From Chloroflexia bacterium (GTDB lineage: Bacteria; Chloroflexota; Chloroflexia; Thermobaculales; Thermobaculaceae), in NCBI GenBank assembly GCA_013695265.1, contig JACDAU010000378.1, positions 1-7,908 of the forward strand: 7,908 bases of DNA, in the 5' to 3' direction. The position numbers were made by a program, and so were the translations under genes. This document shows positions 1 to 7,301 of this stretch, piece by piece (the first letter of the stretch is position 1; every line of letters begins with the position of its first letter). The notes under the pieces are model-generated. The model ran no database searches. It saw nothing but the letters and a program-made list of their open reading frames with translations, and was not told where the DNA came from.

Positions 1-1
1 G

Positions 2-175
2 GCTTATACATGCGGCTACGAACGCAGAACCGTGTCCGTAGATGGTGGCCCGGCCAAGCCGGGCACTCTCCGCGTCACGCACGTCTATCGCCGCGAGAAC
101 GGCGAATGGAAGATCGTTCACCGGCACGGCGACAACCTACTCACCGATCCGAGCCCGCCTACCGAGGTGAGGTAG
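2..175 (+). CDS. SnoaL-like / DUF4440 (NTF2-fold) protein, C-terminal fragment
   Basis: Frame 2 is open from the left edge to a TAG at 173-175, giving the last 57 residues of a protein whose start lies outside the window. The stretch LRVTHVYRRENGEWKIVHRH is the typical last two beta strands of SnoaL/DUF4440-type NTF2-fold domains: a 'hvyrr.dGgWkivhrH' strand-turn-strand ending in a conserved Trp and His. Such small cone-shaped domains include ketosteroid-isomerase-like enzymes and ligand-binding or stress proteins, and the C-terminal strands alone do not tell which. The last dozen residues (LLTDPSPPTEVR) look like a disordered tail. The gene runs towards metH, its stop lying 88 bases from the metH stop. 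Family-level recognition is fairly secure; specific function is unknown. Confidence 0.7.
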   Translation, partial: AYTCGYERRTVSVDGGPAKPGTLRVTHVYRRENGEWKIVHRHGDNLLTDPSPPTEVR

Positions 176-263
176 CACGGGCATCCCTGGCCACCCCTCT
201 CACCAAATGTGCGACAAAGCCGAGAAACCCGACAGTTACCGAGTTCATTCACAGTCGAAACTC

Positions 264-3200
264 TCAGCCCCGTGCAACCGCCGTCAGCCCTCGGGCGGAG
301 AAGTACTTTGCTTGAGGGTGGTGCACGACGAGCGCGGCGGTGCTCTGCTCCGGTACGAGCTGGTGGCCGACGGTGAGGTCGACACCGATGGTGTCCCGCG
401 CGGGGAGCAGGCGCATCACGTCTTCCTGCTGGGAGAGGTCCGGACAGGCGGGATACCCCCAGGAGTAGCGTCGGCCTTGACCTGCCGAGAGTCCAAGCTC
501 CGCGCGCACGCGCTTGTGAACGAACTCCGCGAGGGCCTCGGCAGTTTGCACTGCGAGTCCGTGGATGAAGTATGCATCGGTGTAGTCGCCGGCTTGCTCC
601 AGGCGCTCCACCATGGAGGTAGCTGCATTCCCAGCCGTCACTATTTGCATAGCGACTACATCGCGTCGTTCTCCCGCCGGCAAGTAGTAATCGGAGAGGC
701 AAAGATGCTCCTCGTCCGGCTGGCGAGGGAACGTCATGCGCGCCACCTCGCGGCCAGTGTCTGGGCTGTAGATGATGAGGTCGTCACCGTCACCGTTCGC
801 GGGGAAGTAACCATAGATCGCACGGGGGAGGATGAATCCCTCACTCGCCGCACGCGACTTGAGTTCCTCAAGTTTCGGCTCGAACTCCTCTCGCAGGAGC
901 TGCTCCCATCGCTCGCCCGAGGCGTTGCGAGCACCCCAGTGCAGCCGGTACAGCGTGTTGAGATCAAGGTTCTCCCAGACGCTTTCGAGCGGAATCGGGT
1001 CCAGCACCCGGTACCCCCAGAACGGCGGTTCGGGCGCGCGTTCAAGCTTCCTTACCTCGGCGGTGGCCGGGGCGGGGCGGTTTACCGGCGGCGCGCTGAC
1101 CCGCCCCGCTTCTTTCTCCATGAACTGTTCCGCGAGCGAGCGGACCTGTTCCACGAACTCGCCACGGCGGTTCGGCTCCGAGAGCTGGTCCATAATGTCC
1201 AGCCCCTCGAACGCGTCCTTTGCGTAGAACACGCCGGGAGGGTAGTAGGCGCCATCTGGCAGGAAGCCGATACGCCGCCCGTAATTGCGGTTGATCGCCG
1301 CGCCGCCCACGATGACGGGGAATTCAAGTCCACGCTTCGCCAGCTCCTGTACGCAGAGCGGCATCTGCTTGCTCGTGCTCACCAGCAGCGCCGAGAGTCC
1401 TATCGCGTCCGCGCTCACCTCTTGCGCCTTCTCAATGATGGTGTTGATGGGCACTTGCTTGCCGAGGTCGTACACCGTGTACCCGTTGTTCGAGAGGATG
1501 GTGTTCACGAGGCTCTTCCCGATATCGTGTACATCCCCGAATACCGTGGCAAGCACGATCTTCCCCTTGGTGTACCCCTCCTTGCGGTCGAGGAACTTCT
1601 CCAGGTGCGCGACCGCCTTCTTCATCACCTCGGCGCTTTGTAGCACGAACGGCAGGATCAACTCGCCCGCGCCGAACTTATCACCAACTTCCTTCATCGC
1701 GGGCAGCAGCACGTTGTTGAGCACGTCTACCGGGCTCTGGCGTGAAAATGCCTCGTCGAGGCGGGCCTCAATGCCCTCCTTCTTGCGGAACAGGATCTGA
1801 TAGTGGATCTTCTCCTCCGGCGTCATTCCCGCCGTAGGGTCCTCCAGCTCGCGGCCAGGATCCGCCCCCTTTTGCTCGTAGTGTTGGATAAAGCGGGGCA
1901 GCGCGTCCTGGTCGGTGGCCCAGATCAAATCCTCGCAGAGCGTGCGCTCCTCGGCGGATATCTCCGCATACGGTGTGATCTCCTGCGGGTGGACCAGTGC
2001 CATATCCAGCCCCGCCTGGACGGCGTGGTACAGAAAGACTGAGTTCAACGCGGCCCGCGCGTGTGGAGCGACGCCGAAAGAGACGTTCGAGACGCCGAGG
2101 CTCGTGAGTACACCCGGTAGCTCCCGCTTCACCGCACGTATACCGTCGATGGTCTCCACAGCGGAGCGGGCCAACTCCTCCTGTCCGGTCGTCACGGGGA
2201 AGGTCAACACGTCGAAGATTATCGCGTCCGGCTCCAGGCAATAGTCCTCGCTCAGGATTCCATGGATACGGCGCGCGATGCTCAGCTTGCGCTCTGCAGT
2301 GTGCGCCATACCCTCCTCGTCGATCGTGAGGGCGATCAGCGCCGCGCCGTGCTCCACGGCCATCGGGAGGACGGTGTCGATACGCTCGCGGCCGTTCTCC
2401 AGGTTCACGGAATTGATGATCGCGCGGCCGGGGTAGTTCTCAAGCGCTGTTTTGACCACAGCAGCCTCGGTGCTATCAATCATCAGCGGCGCCTCAACAC
2501 CCGAACTGACCATCCTCAGTACCTGCCGCATCTGCTCCGTCTCGTCGGTGCGCTCAGTCAGCGCAACGCACAAGTCGAGCGAGTGTGCCCCGCCGTCCAC
2601 CTGGTTCCGTGCAACATCAAGAATCGCGTCGTAGTCCTCCGCCAGGAGGAGCCGCTTCACTCTTCGGCTGCCCTGCGAGTTGACGCGCTCACCGACGATG
2701 TGCGGCGGGGGAGCCTGGCGGAGATCCGTCGCTCGGACACCGGACGAGACTGCGACGAGCCGCTGCGGTTGCCGATCCCGTGGTCGCACGCCATCAAGCG
2801 CCGCCACAACCGCGCGCATGTGGTCCGGTGTGGTGCCGCAGCAACCGCCAACGATCGTCACGCCGTGGTCTCGCGCGAACTCCGCATGCGCGCGCGCGAG
2901 CCCCTCCGGGTCGAGCGGGTATATGGCCGCGCCTCCCTCGTTCAACGGAATGCCCGCGTTTGGGATGACGCTGATCGGCACGCGGGAATGCTCCGTTAGC
3001 AAACGGACCGGCTCGCCCATGTGTTCGGGTCCAGTCGAGCAGTTAAGCCCGATCGCATCAACAGCCAACGCCTGCAAGGTAACGAGCGCGGCGATTGGGT
3101 CTGTGCCCAGCAGCATGCGTCCGGATATGTCGAGTGTGATCTGGGTCTGGATCGGTACCTGCCTGCCGCTCTCCCGAAAATAGCGCCGAATTCCCGCGAC

Positions 3201-3731
3201 GGCGGCCTTCACTTCGAGGATGTCCTGTGCAGTCTCGATGAGCAGCAGGTCCACACCGCCCTCCACGAGACCCTTTGCTTGCTCCTCAAATAGGACCGCA
3301 AGCTGCTCGTACGTAATATTCGACAGTGTGGGGTCCGAAGACGATGGCAGCATTCCGGTTGGTCCGATGGAGCCAGCGACCCACCGTGGCTTCGACGGCG
3401 TGGCGTAGTCGTCCGCCACTCGGCGCGCGATGCGTGCGGCCTCGAAGTTTTGCTCGTGGGTTCGGTCGCCGAGCCCGTACTCGTCGAGCTTCAGGCGGCT
3501 GCCACCGAACGTGTCCGTCTCCAGCACCTCGCAGCCTGCTTCAAGGAAGGAAGCATGAATCTCCTCAATAACCTGCGGGCGGACCAGCACGAGGTATTCG
3601 TTGCAGCCGTCCTTGCCACCGTACTCCTCAGCGGACAGATTGTACCCCTGCACACTCGTGCCCATCGCCCCGTCGAAGATGACAACGCGGCGGCGCGCCG
3701 CTTCTATGTAATTCTGTCCGCTTCGCGTCAA
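264..3731 (-). CDS. metH: Cobalamin-dependent methionine synthase (5-methyltetrahydrofolate:homocysteine methyltransferase)
   Basis: This cytosolic enzyme moves a methyl group from 5-methyl-THF to cob(I)alamin and then to homocysteine, making methionine. All modules of full-length MetH are present in order (1155 residues; E. coli MetH has 1227). The N-terminal homocysteine barrel (about 15-320) starts with FDGAMGTSVQ and has the three zinc cysteines C231 (LNCSTGPEHM) and C297/C298 (GGCCGTTPDHM). The pterin-binding barrel (about 343-610) opens with IVGERVN. A B12 cap domain (about 620-725) precedes the B12 domain, whose DVHDIG motif gives D733, the cobalt-ligating H735 and G738. The C-terminal reactivation domain (about 890-1150) carries the SAM-binding RxxxGYPACP signature (R1088, G1092, Y1093, C1096). 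No frameshift or missing key residue is seen. I chose the TTG at 3731-3729 because GGAGG sits 6 bases upstream; the in-frame TTG at 3761 would add 10 residues but has no such site. It is the second gene of the SAM-riboswitch operon. Confidence 0.96.
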   Translation of the reverse strand: MTRSGQNYIEAARRRVVIFDGAMGTSVQGYNLSAEEYGGKDGCNEYLVLVRPQVIEEIHASFLEAGCEVLETDTFGGSRLKLDEYGLGDRTHEQNFEAARIARRVADDYATPSKPRWVAGSIGPTGMLPSSSDPTLSNITYEQLAVLFEEQAKGLVEGGVDLLLIETAQDILEVKAAVAGIRRYFRESGRQVPIQTQITLDISGRMLLGTDPIAALVTLQALAVDAIGLNCSTGPEHMGEPVRLLTEHSRVPISVIPNAGIPLNEGGAAIYPLDPEGLARAHAEFARDHGVTIVGGCCGTTPDHMRAVVAALDGVRPRDRQPQRLVAVSSGVRATDLRQAPPPHIVGERVNSQGSRRVKRLLLAEDYDAILDVARNQVDGGAHSLDLCVALTERTDETEQMRQVLRMVSSGVEAPLMIDSTEAAVVKTALENYPGRAIINSVNLENGRERIDTVLPMAVEHGAALIALTIDEEGMAHTAERKLSIARRIHGILSEDYCLEPDAIIFDVLTFPVTTGQEELARSAVETIDGIRAVKRELPGVLTSLGVSNVSFGVAPHARAALNSVFLYHAVQAGLDMALVHPQEITPYAEISAEERTLCEDLIWATDQDALPRFIQHYEQKGADPGRELEDPTAGMTPEEKIHYQILFRKKEGIEARLDEAFSRQSPVDVLNNVLLPAMKEVGDKFGAGELILPFVLQSAEVMKKAVAHLEKFLDRKEGYTKGKIVLATVFGDVHDIGKSLVNTILSNNGYTVYDLGKQVPINTIIEKAQEVSADAIGLSALLVSTSKQMPLCVQELAKRGLEFPVIVGGAAINRNYGRRIGFLPDGAYYPPGVFYAKDAFEGLDIMDQLSEPNRRGEFVEQVRSLAEQFMEKEAGRVSAPPVNRPAPATAEVRKLERAPEPPFWGYRVLDPIPLESVWENLDLNTLYRLHWGARNASGERWEQLLREEFEPKLEELKSRAASEGFILPRAIYGYFPANGDGDDLIIYSPDTGREVARMTFPRQPDEEHLCLSDYYLPAGERRDVVAMQIVTAGNAATSMVERLEQAGDYTDAYFIHGLAVQTAEALAEFVHKRVRAELGLSAGQGRRYSWGYPACPDLSQQEDVMRLLPARDTIGVDLTVGHQLVPEQSTAALVVHHPQAKYFSARGLTAVARG

Positions 3732-3737
3732 TCCATG

Positions 3738-3742
3738 CCTCC
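3738..3742 (-). promoter_or_regulatory. Ribosome binding site of metH deciding a TTG start
   Basis: On the minus strand the 30-base gap after the stop of the upstream gene contains CCGGAGG, followed by a 6-base spacer and TTG at 3731-3729. This is the only good Shine-Dalgarno match near the 5' end of metH. The other candidate TTG, at 3761-3759, directly abuts the upstream TGA and has no purine-rich site before it. The nearby ATG at 3737-3735 reads ATG-GAT-TGA and stops at once. Confidence 0.75.
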
Positions 3743-3761
3743 GGTTTGTGGTTATATACAA

Positions 3762-5687
3762 TCAGCTACGATCGGCACTCCGTACCGGTGCGGCTTTGAC
3801 GTGCTGATCAACTGGGTTCGAAGACTGCGCGCTGCCTGGTCTCCGGCTGCTGTCCAGTGCGTCGATTACTTCGGCGCACTGCTCGTACCGACCGAAAGAC
3901 GGCATCAGATAAATGCCTTGCACCCGGTCCTGGGCGGCGTCCACAAAGTGCTGCGCCAGCCGGATGCCCTCGCTCATTCCTGAAGAACCCGCATCATGCA
4001 TCGCTCGGCGAACGCCCTCCGGCACCCGGATACCTGGCACCTCGTTGTGCATGTAGTCCGCGTGCTTGAAGCTCTGCAGCGGTAGGACCCCGAGCAGGAA
4101 TGGCACGGGCAGGGGTCCAACGCGGTCGAGGAAGGTATGAAGTGCGTCGATGTCATATAGCGGCTGACTCATCACAAAATGCGCTCCGGCTTCCAGTTTT
4201 CGCCAGAAGCGGTCTATGTGCTCCTCCAGGTCCTCGGCCGTCGGGTCGACCGCGCAACCGATACAGAAGTTCGCGTGTGCCCCGACCGCCCGGCCCGCCC
4301 GGTCGACGCCGGCATTGAGCCTGGAGAGCGTGCCCACGAGGCCAATAGAGTCTACGTCCCAAACACCGGTCGCATCAGGATAATCCCCGAGAGTTGGCGG
4401 ATCGCCGGTGAGCGCGAGCACGTTGCGCACGCCCATCGCGTGAGCGCCGATCAACTCACTTTGCAGCGCCATAAGATTCCGGTCGCGGGTCGTGAAATGG
4501 ATGATCGTCTCCACGTCCGCGCAGTCCTGAATCAACTTCGCCATGGAGAGCGCGCTCATCCGCACACGCGCCATCGGGCTGTCGGCGACGTTCACGAACC
4601 GCACGCCGCGCTCCGCGAGCATCTGTGCCCCATCGAGAACTTTCGTCGGGTTGAGCCCCTTCGGCGGGTCTAGCTCCACGCTTACGATGAATTCGCCCTG
4701 TCGGATTGCCTCCGCGAGTCGGGTGGGAGCAACCTCCCCTCGCGACGCCTCGGTCTTTGGGGCGGGAGGCGGGAATGACTGCTGGACGGACGGACGGACG
4801 AGTGGTCGGGCCTCGTTCAACGCCGCTGCCATCGCCGCGATGTGTGCTGGCGTCGTGCCACAACAACCGCCGACGAGGCCGACACCGGCGTCAACAAACT
4901 TCTTCGCGTAGTCCGCAAAATACGCTGGCCCGCTGATATACACGAAGTGCTGGCCTTGGCGAGAGGGCAGACCGGCGTTTGGCTGTGCGGCGACCCTGCG
5001 CACCCCCACGGCGAGCATACGTTGTACGGTGTCAAGCGTGTTTTGCGGACCGACGGAGCAGTTGATCCCCACGAGGTCCGCGCCAAAGAACTGTAGCCGC
5101 TCAGCAACCTCCTCCGGCGCGTGTCCTTCCAAGGTATAGCCGTCGTCACCGAACGTCATCTGCGCGATGATCGGTAGCTCGCACACGGCGCGCGCAGCCT
5201 CGATCGCGATTCGGATCTCATCGAGGTCGGAGAACGTCTCCAGGGCAATGACGTCCGCTCCGCCCTCCAATAACGCCTCCGCTTGCTCCCGAAACGCGGC
5301 GCGCAACTGCCCCTCCGACTCGCGGTGCTCCTCAGTCAAGGGCCGGAGAATGGGGCCGACCGAGCCCGCCACAAAGGCGGTCCGGCCGGAGACCTCGCGA
5401 GCGTCGCGCGCTACTTTTGCCCCCTGCAGGTTGATATCGCGTACTGCGTCCTGTAGCCCAAACTCCGCGAGGCGTACCCGGTTCGCACCGAAGGTGTTCG
5501 TGGTGATGAGCTCAGCGCCTGCGGCGAGGTAGTCGCGATGCACGCTGCCAACGAGCGCGCGATCCTTGAGGTTGAGCACATCGAAGCAGCCGCCATATGG
5601 CACGCCCCGCTCGTACAGCAGGGTCCCGACCGCGCCGTCGGCGAGTACGGGGCCACGCTCCGCGCGATCAAGGAATGGGCTGCGCAT
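3762..5687 (-). CDS. yitJ: Bifunctional homocysteine S-methyltransferase / 5,10-methylenetetrahydrofolate reductase
   Basis: A 641-residue fusion of two TIM barrels, as in Bacillus subtilis YitJ. The N-terminal half (about 5-290) is a zinc homocysteine S-methyltransferase: it starts with LADGAVGTLLYERG and has the zinc ligands C210 (GINCSVGP) and C275/C276 (GGCCGTTPAH). A proline-rich linker (about 294-322) leads to the flavin-dependent MTHFR half (about 323-600), recognisable by VELDPPKG with the catalytic-type E338, HFTTRDRN, LTGDPP with D429, and FVMSQPLYD. This half reduces 5,10-methylene-THF to 5-methyl-THF, the methyl donor of MetH encoded just downstream. The last 30 or so residues are low-complexity (Ser, Arg, Pro) and outside either domain. 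The ATG at 5687 places the family's usual N terminus directly at the barrel and has GGAGAG 8 bases upstream. A longer frame to 5810 would run through the terminator hairpin and is rejected. It is the first gene of the operon and controlled by the SAM riboswitch. Confidence 0.94.
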   Translation of the reverse strand: MRSPFLDRAERGPVLADGAVGTLLYERGVPYGGCFDVLNLKDRALVGSVHRDYLAAGAELITTNTFGANRVRLAEFGLQDAVRDINLQGAKVARDAREVSGRTAFVAGSVGPILRPLTEEHRESEGQLRAAFREQAEALLEGGADVIALETFSDLDEIRIAIEAARAVCELPIIAQMTFGDDGYTLEGHAPEEVAERLQFFGADLVGINCSVGPQNTLDTVQRMLAVGVRRVAAQPNAGLPSRQGQHFVYISGPAYFADYAKKFVDAGVGLVGGCCGTTPAHIAAMAAALNEARPLVRPSVQQSFPPPAPKTEASRGEVAPTRLAEAIRQGEFIVSVELDPPKGLNPTKVLDGAQMLAERGVRFVNVADSPMARVRMSALSMAKLIQDCADVETIIHFTTRDRNLMALQSELIGAHAMGVRNVLALTGDPPTLGDYPDATGVWDVDSIGLVGTLSRLNAGVDRAGRAVGAHANFCIGCAVDPTAEDLEEHIDRFWRKLEAGAHFVMSQPLYDIDALHTFLDRVGPLPVPFLLGVLPLQSFKHADYMHNEVPGIRVPEGVRRAMHDAGSSGMSEGIRLAQHFVDAAQDRVQGIYLMPSFGRYEQCAEVIDALDSSRRPGSAQSSNPVDQHVKAAPVRSADRS

Positions 5688-5695
5688 TGTGTTTG

Positions 5696-5701
5696 CTCTC
5701 C
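5696..5701 (-). promoter_or_regulatory. Ribosome binding site of the HMT-MTHFR gene
   Basis: Minus-strand GGAGAG lies 8 bases before the ATG at 5687-5685 and supports that start. It is 7 bases downstream of one arm of the inverted repeat at 5709-5783, so folding of that repeat could influence its access. Confidence 0.65.
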
Positions 5702-5708
5702 GTCCATC

Positions 5709-5783
5709 GCTCCCAGCGGACCTACGGTGGCCAGCCAGGCGCGCTTGTGTGTCGGTTATTGTTGCGAGCCGACGGCTGGGAGC
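5709..5783 (-). repeat. 9-base perfect inverted repeat in the operon leader, after the terminator
   Basis: GCTGGGAGC (plus strand 5775-5783) and GCTCCCAGC (5709-5717) are exact reverse complements separated by 57 bases. In the transcript the first arm begins directly after the terminator U-tract and the second ends just before the ribosome binding site. Inside the loop, GTCGG (5751-5755) and CCGAC (5769-5773) can form a smaller nested stem. The pairing is seen; any role (leader folding, protection of the 5' region or translation control) is inference. Confidence 0.45.
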
Positions 5784-5784
5784 T

Positions 5785-5814
5785 AAAACTAAGCCCCTCG
5801 TACAAGACAAGGGG
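5785..5814 (-). terminator. Riboswitch-controlled intrinsic terminator
   Basis: On the minus strand CCCCTTGT (5814-5807) and ACGAGGGG (5801-5794) form an 8-bp stem with one G-U wobble and the 5-base loop CTTGT. The stem is followed by CTTAGTTTTAG, an imperfect but real U-rich run. The hairpin lies 20 bases after the aptamer and about 100 bases before the start codon, the usual place for an S-box expression platform. The interrupted T-run suggests a terminator of moderate strength. Confidence 0.8.
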
Positions 5815-5842
5815 GCACACGTGACGCACCGTTCCCCTTATC
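5806..5842 (-). promoter_or_regulatory. Antiterminator helix competing with P1 and the terminator
   Basis: The 3' strand of aptamer stem P1 continues into GATAAGGGG (minus strand, 5842-5834). This can pair over 9 consecutive bases with CCCCTTGTC (5814-5806), which contains the whole C-run of the terminator's 5' arm, with one G-U wobble. Forming this helix opens both P1 and the terminator. With SAM bound, P1 is held closed and the terminator forms; without SAM, the antiterminator can form and transcription continues into the methionine genes. The pairings are read directly from the sequence; the switching logic is that of known S-box leaders. Confidence 0.8.
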
Positions 5843-5934
5843 TCGCGGGTATTCCCGCCGGAATTGGCACCTGGCACAATAGCGCTGGTTGCCGGGCTTC
5901 ACAGGGCCGTCTCCCTCCACCTCTCTCGATAAGG
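5836..5934 (-). promoter_or_regulatory. SAM-I (S-box) riboswitch aptamer
   Basis: The minus strand carries the S-box consensus almost throughout: CCTTATC, then AGAGAGGTGGAGGGA, GGCCCTGTGAAGCCCGGCAACC in two parts, and GGTGCCAATTCC, closing with GATAAGG. P1 pairs CCTTATC with GATAAGG (7 bp). P3 is a short GCGC/GTGC stem with a TATT loop (5874-5885). P4 is GCGGG/CCCGC with an AATA loop (5845-5858). The kink-turn region and the GGTGC...ATTCC joining strand, which contact SAM, are intact. This class binds S-adenosylmethionine and usually terminates transcription of methionine genes when SAM is plentiful. It lies 149 bases upstream of the HMT-MTHFR start and faces that gene, with a terminator and antiterminator directly downstream. 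P3 is at the short end of the family's range. Confidence 0.96.
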
Positions 5935-5967
5935 CAAGCGTATTCAATTGTCGTTTCCGCTGCGTCA

Positions 5968-5997
5968 AGAATAAGACGACCGAGCCGCTTTTGTCAA
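5968..5997 (-). promoter_or_regulatory. Sigma70-type promoter of the methionine operon
   Basis: On the minus strand a perfect -35 box TTGACA (5997-5992) is followed by an 18-base spacer and TATTCT (5973-5968), which matches four of six bases of the -10 consensus. Transcription would begin near 5961, about 27 bases before the aptamer, leaving room for the whole SAM-I fold. No other hexamer pair of this quality is seen between the aptamer and the divergent gene. Confidence 0.65.
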
Positions 5998-6123
5998 GCA
6001 ACGCAGCAGCCTCCGCGCACGCTAGCACTGCACGGCACACCTGATGCGGCATCGGACCTCAGCGATGAATACAACAGAGAGCAGCCGCGCCGCACCATAT
6101 CGATGGCAATGCGTGCGCGAGCA

Positions 6124-6129
6124 AGGGGG
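6124..6129 (+). promoter_or_regulatory. Ribosome binding site of the Gfo/Idh-type gene deciding a GTG start
   Basis: AGGGGG ends 5 bases before the GTG at 6135-6137. The two nearby ATG codons (6103 and 6109) are in other frames, so GTG is the supported start. I see no convincing plus-strand -35/-10 pair in 5998-6123. Confidence 0.6.
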
Positions 6130-6134
6130 CAACC

Positions 6135-7244
6135 GTGCAAACTGATCGGACGCGCATCGCGATTATAGGCACAGCGAAGCGGGCAAGTTACCTGTACGCC
6201 CCGCTGCTTCGGTGGCTGCCGGATGTGGATCTCGTCGCCGTGTGGGGCCGCAGCGACGGATCCGCCCGACGGCTGGGCGAGACACTCGGCGTTCCCGCGT
6301 ACACCGACCTCGACCGACTCAAGCGCGAAACAGCGCCCGAGATCGGGATCGTGACCGTGAGCTACGGAGCAAACGGCGAGGTTGGGCTGATGGCCGTGGA
6401 GGCCGGGCTCCACGTGCTCCTTGAGACACCTGTCGCCCACGAGCTTGAGGAAGCAGACAGAATCATCGAGGCGGCGCAAAGTCGGGCGGTGAAGGTCGAG
6501 GTGGCGGAGCAGTTTCACCGCAGGCCGATGGAGGCGCTAAAGCTGCAACTGATTCGTACCGGCCTTTTCGGGCGGGTACACTCCTCGTTCAACGACTTTG
6601 CGGGGCACGGCTACCACGGCGTGAGCGTGATGCGCTCATACCTCGGATTCGACGCCGTGTCCGTGCGCGTCTCCGGCGCGGTCGAGGAATACCCGCTCGT
6701 AGCAGGCAAGGCTGAGACTCAGGAGCACGGGACTGTTTGGTTCGAAGGCGGACGGCTTGGTTTCTATCACTGGACGAACGTGGGCTACAGCTCGCCGCTC
6801 CGATGGTGGCGCTCCAGCCGCTTCCTCGCCGAGCGCGGTATGGGCATCACCGTAGGCGTCGGCCCCCATGTGGAGGAGCGGCTCACGCTGCTCTCGGAGG
6901 ACGGTGAGGCGCCTCGCTTCATCACGGTCGAGCGAAAATGGGAGCGGGTGGACGGCGGCGCACTCACGGCGCTGATCGCGCACACGGGTGATTCTGATAT
7001 TCCGGTGGTACGTTGGGACAACCCGTTCCTCTCTGCGGTACAGGGACACGGGCCTCAGTGGCACGACGACGAGATCGGGGTCGCTGGCTGCATCATGAGC
7101 CTTGTGAGCGCCGTCCGAAACGAGACCGCTCCGACGTACGGCCCCTGCCAGGCCCGCCTCGACCAGGAGATCGTCCTCGCCATCCGCGCATCATCTGACA
7201 ACGGCGGCAGCCCAGTGGATCTGCCATTCGGTCGCGAAGGTTAG
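6135..7244 (+). CDS. Gfo/Idh/MocA-family oxidoreductase with degenerate signature motifs
   Basis: A 369-residue soluble protein with the family's length and layout: an N-terminal Rossmann domain (about 5-125) and a C-terminal alpha/beta domain (about 130-340). The first strand and loop read IAIIGTAKRASYLYAPLL, followed by the acidic-to-basic strand DLVAVWGRS, the PEIGIVTVSY strand and VEAGLHVLLETPVAHELEEA, where most members have EKP. Next come EQFHRRP (125-131) and GHGYHGVSVMRSYLG (157-171), the region that lines the substrate site. Members normally use NAD(P) to oxidise or reduce sugar-like hydroxyl groups, but the catalytic-type lysine of EKP is T98 here and the GxGxxG loop is GTAKRAS (12-18), so activity cannot be assumed. 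It is divergent from the methionine operon and has no evident link to it. The 57-base gap to the next gene suggests cotranscription with the serine-triplet repeat protein. Fold family is confident; substrate is unknown. Confidence 0.85.
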   Translation: MQTDRTRIAIIGTAKRASYLYAPLLRWLPDVDLVAVWGRSDGSARRLGETLGVPAYTDLDRLKRETAPEIGIVTVSYGANGEVGLMAVEAGLHVLLETPVAHELEEADRIIEAAQSRAVKVEVAEQFHRRPMEALKLQLIRTGLFGRVHSSFNDFAGHGYHGVSVMRSYLGFDAVSVRVSGAVEEYPLVAGKAETQEHGTVWFEGGRLGFYHWTNVGYSSPLRWWRSSRFLAERGMGITVGVGPHVEERLTLLSEDGEAPRFITVERKWERVDGGALTALIAHTGDSDIPVVRWDNPFLSAVQGHGPQWHDDEIGVAGCIMSLVSAVRNETAPTYGPCQARLDQEIVLAIRASSDNGGSPVDLPFGREG

Positions 7245-7301
7245 AGGTGCTTTGGCCACGCGGTCCGCGCGAAGTACCCATCAAGCGAGAAGGAAGTGCA
7301 T

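Noticed and set aside
207..1643. Long plus-strand open frame (478 codons) opposite the 3' part of metH
   Set aside because: It lies wholly antisense to the B12 and activation domains of an intact metH. Its translation is rich in Arg, Leu, Val and His with no recognisable domain, as expected of a shadow frame in GC-rich DNA.
5688..5810. 41-residue N-terminal extension of the HMT-MTHFR protein
   Set aside because: It would be encoded by the terminator hairpin and leader, lacks homology to the family N terminus, and the ATG at 5687 has its own ribosome binding site.
5948..5976. Possible plus-strand promoter TTGTCG, 17-base spacer, ATAAGA for the Gfo/Idh-type gene
   Set aside because: The -10 match is poor and the pair overlaps the minus-strand promoter, so I cannot separate it from chance.
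5566..6168. Plus-strand frame of 200 codons across the riboswitch and promoter region
   Set aside because: It runs antisense through the 5' end of the HMT-MTHFR gene and the S-box leader and has no recognisable protein features.
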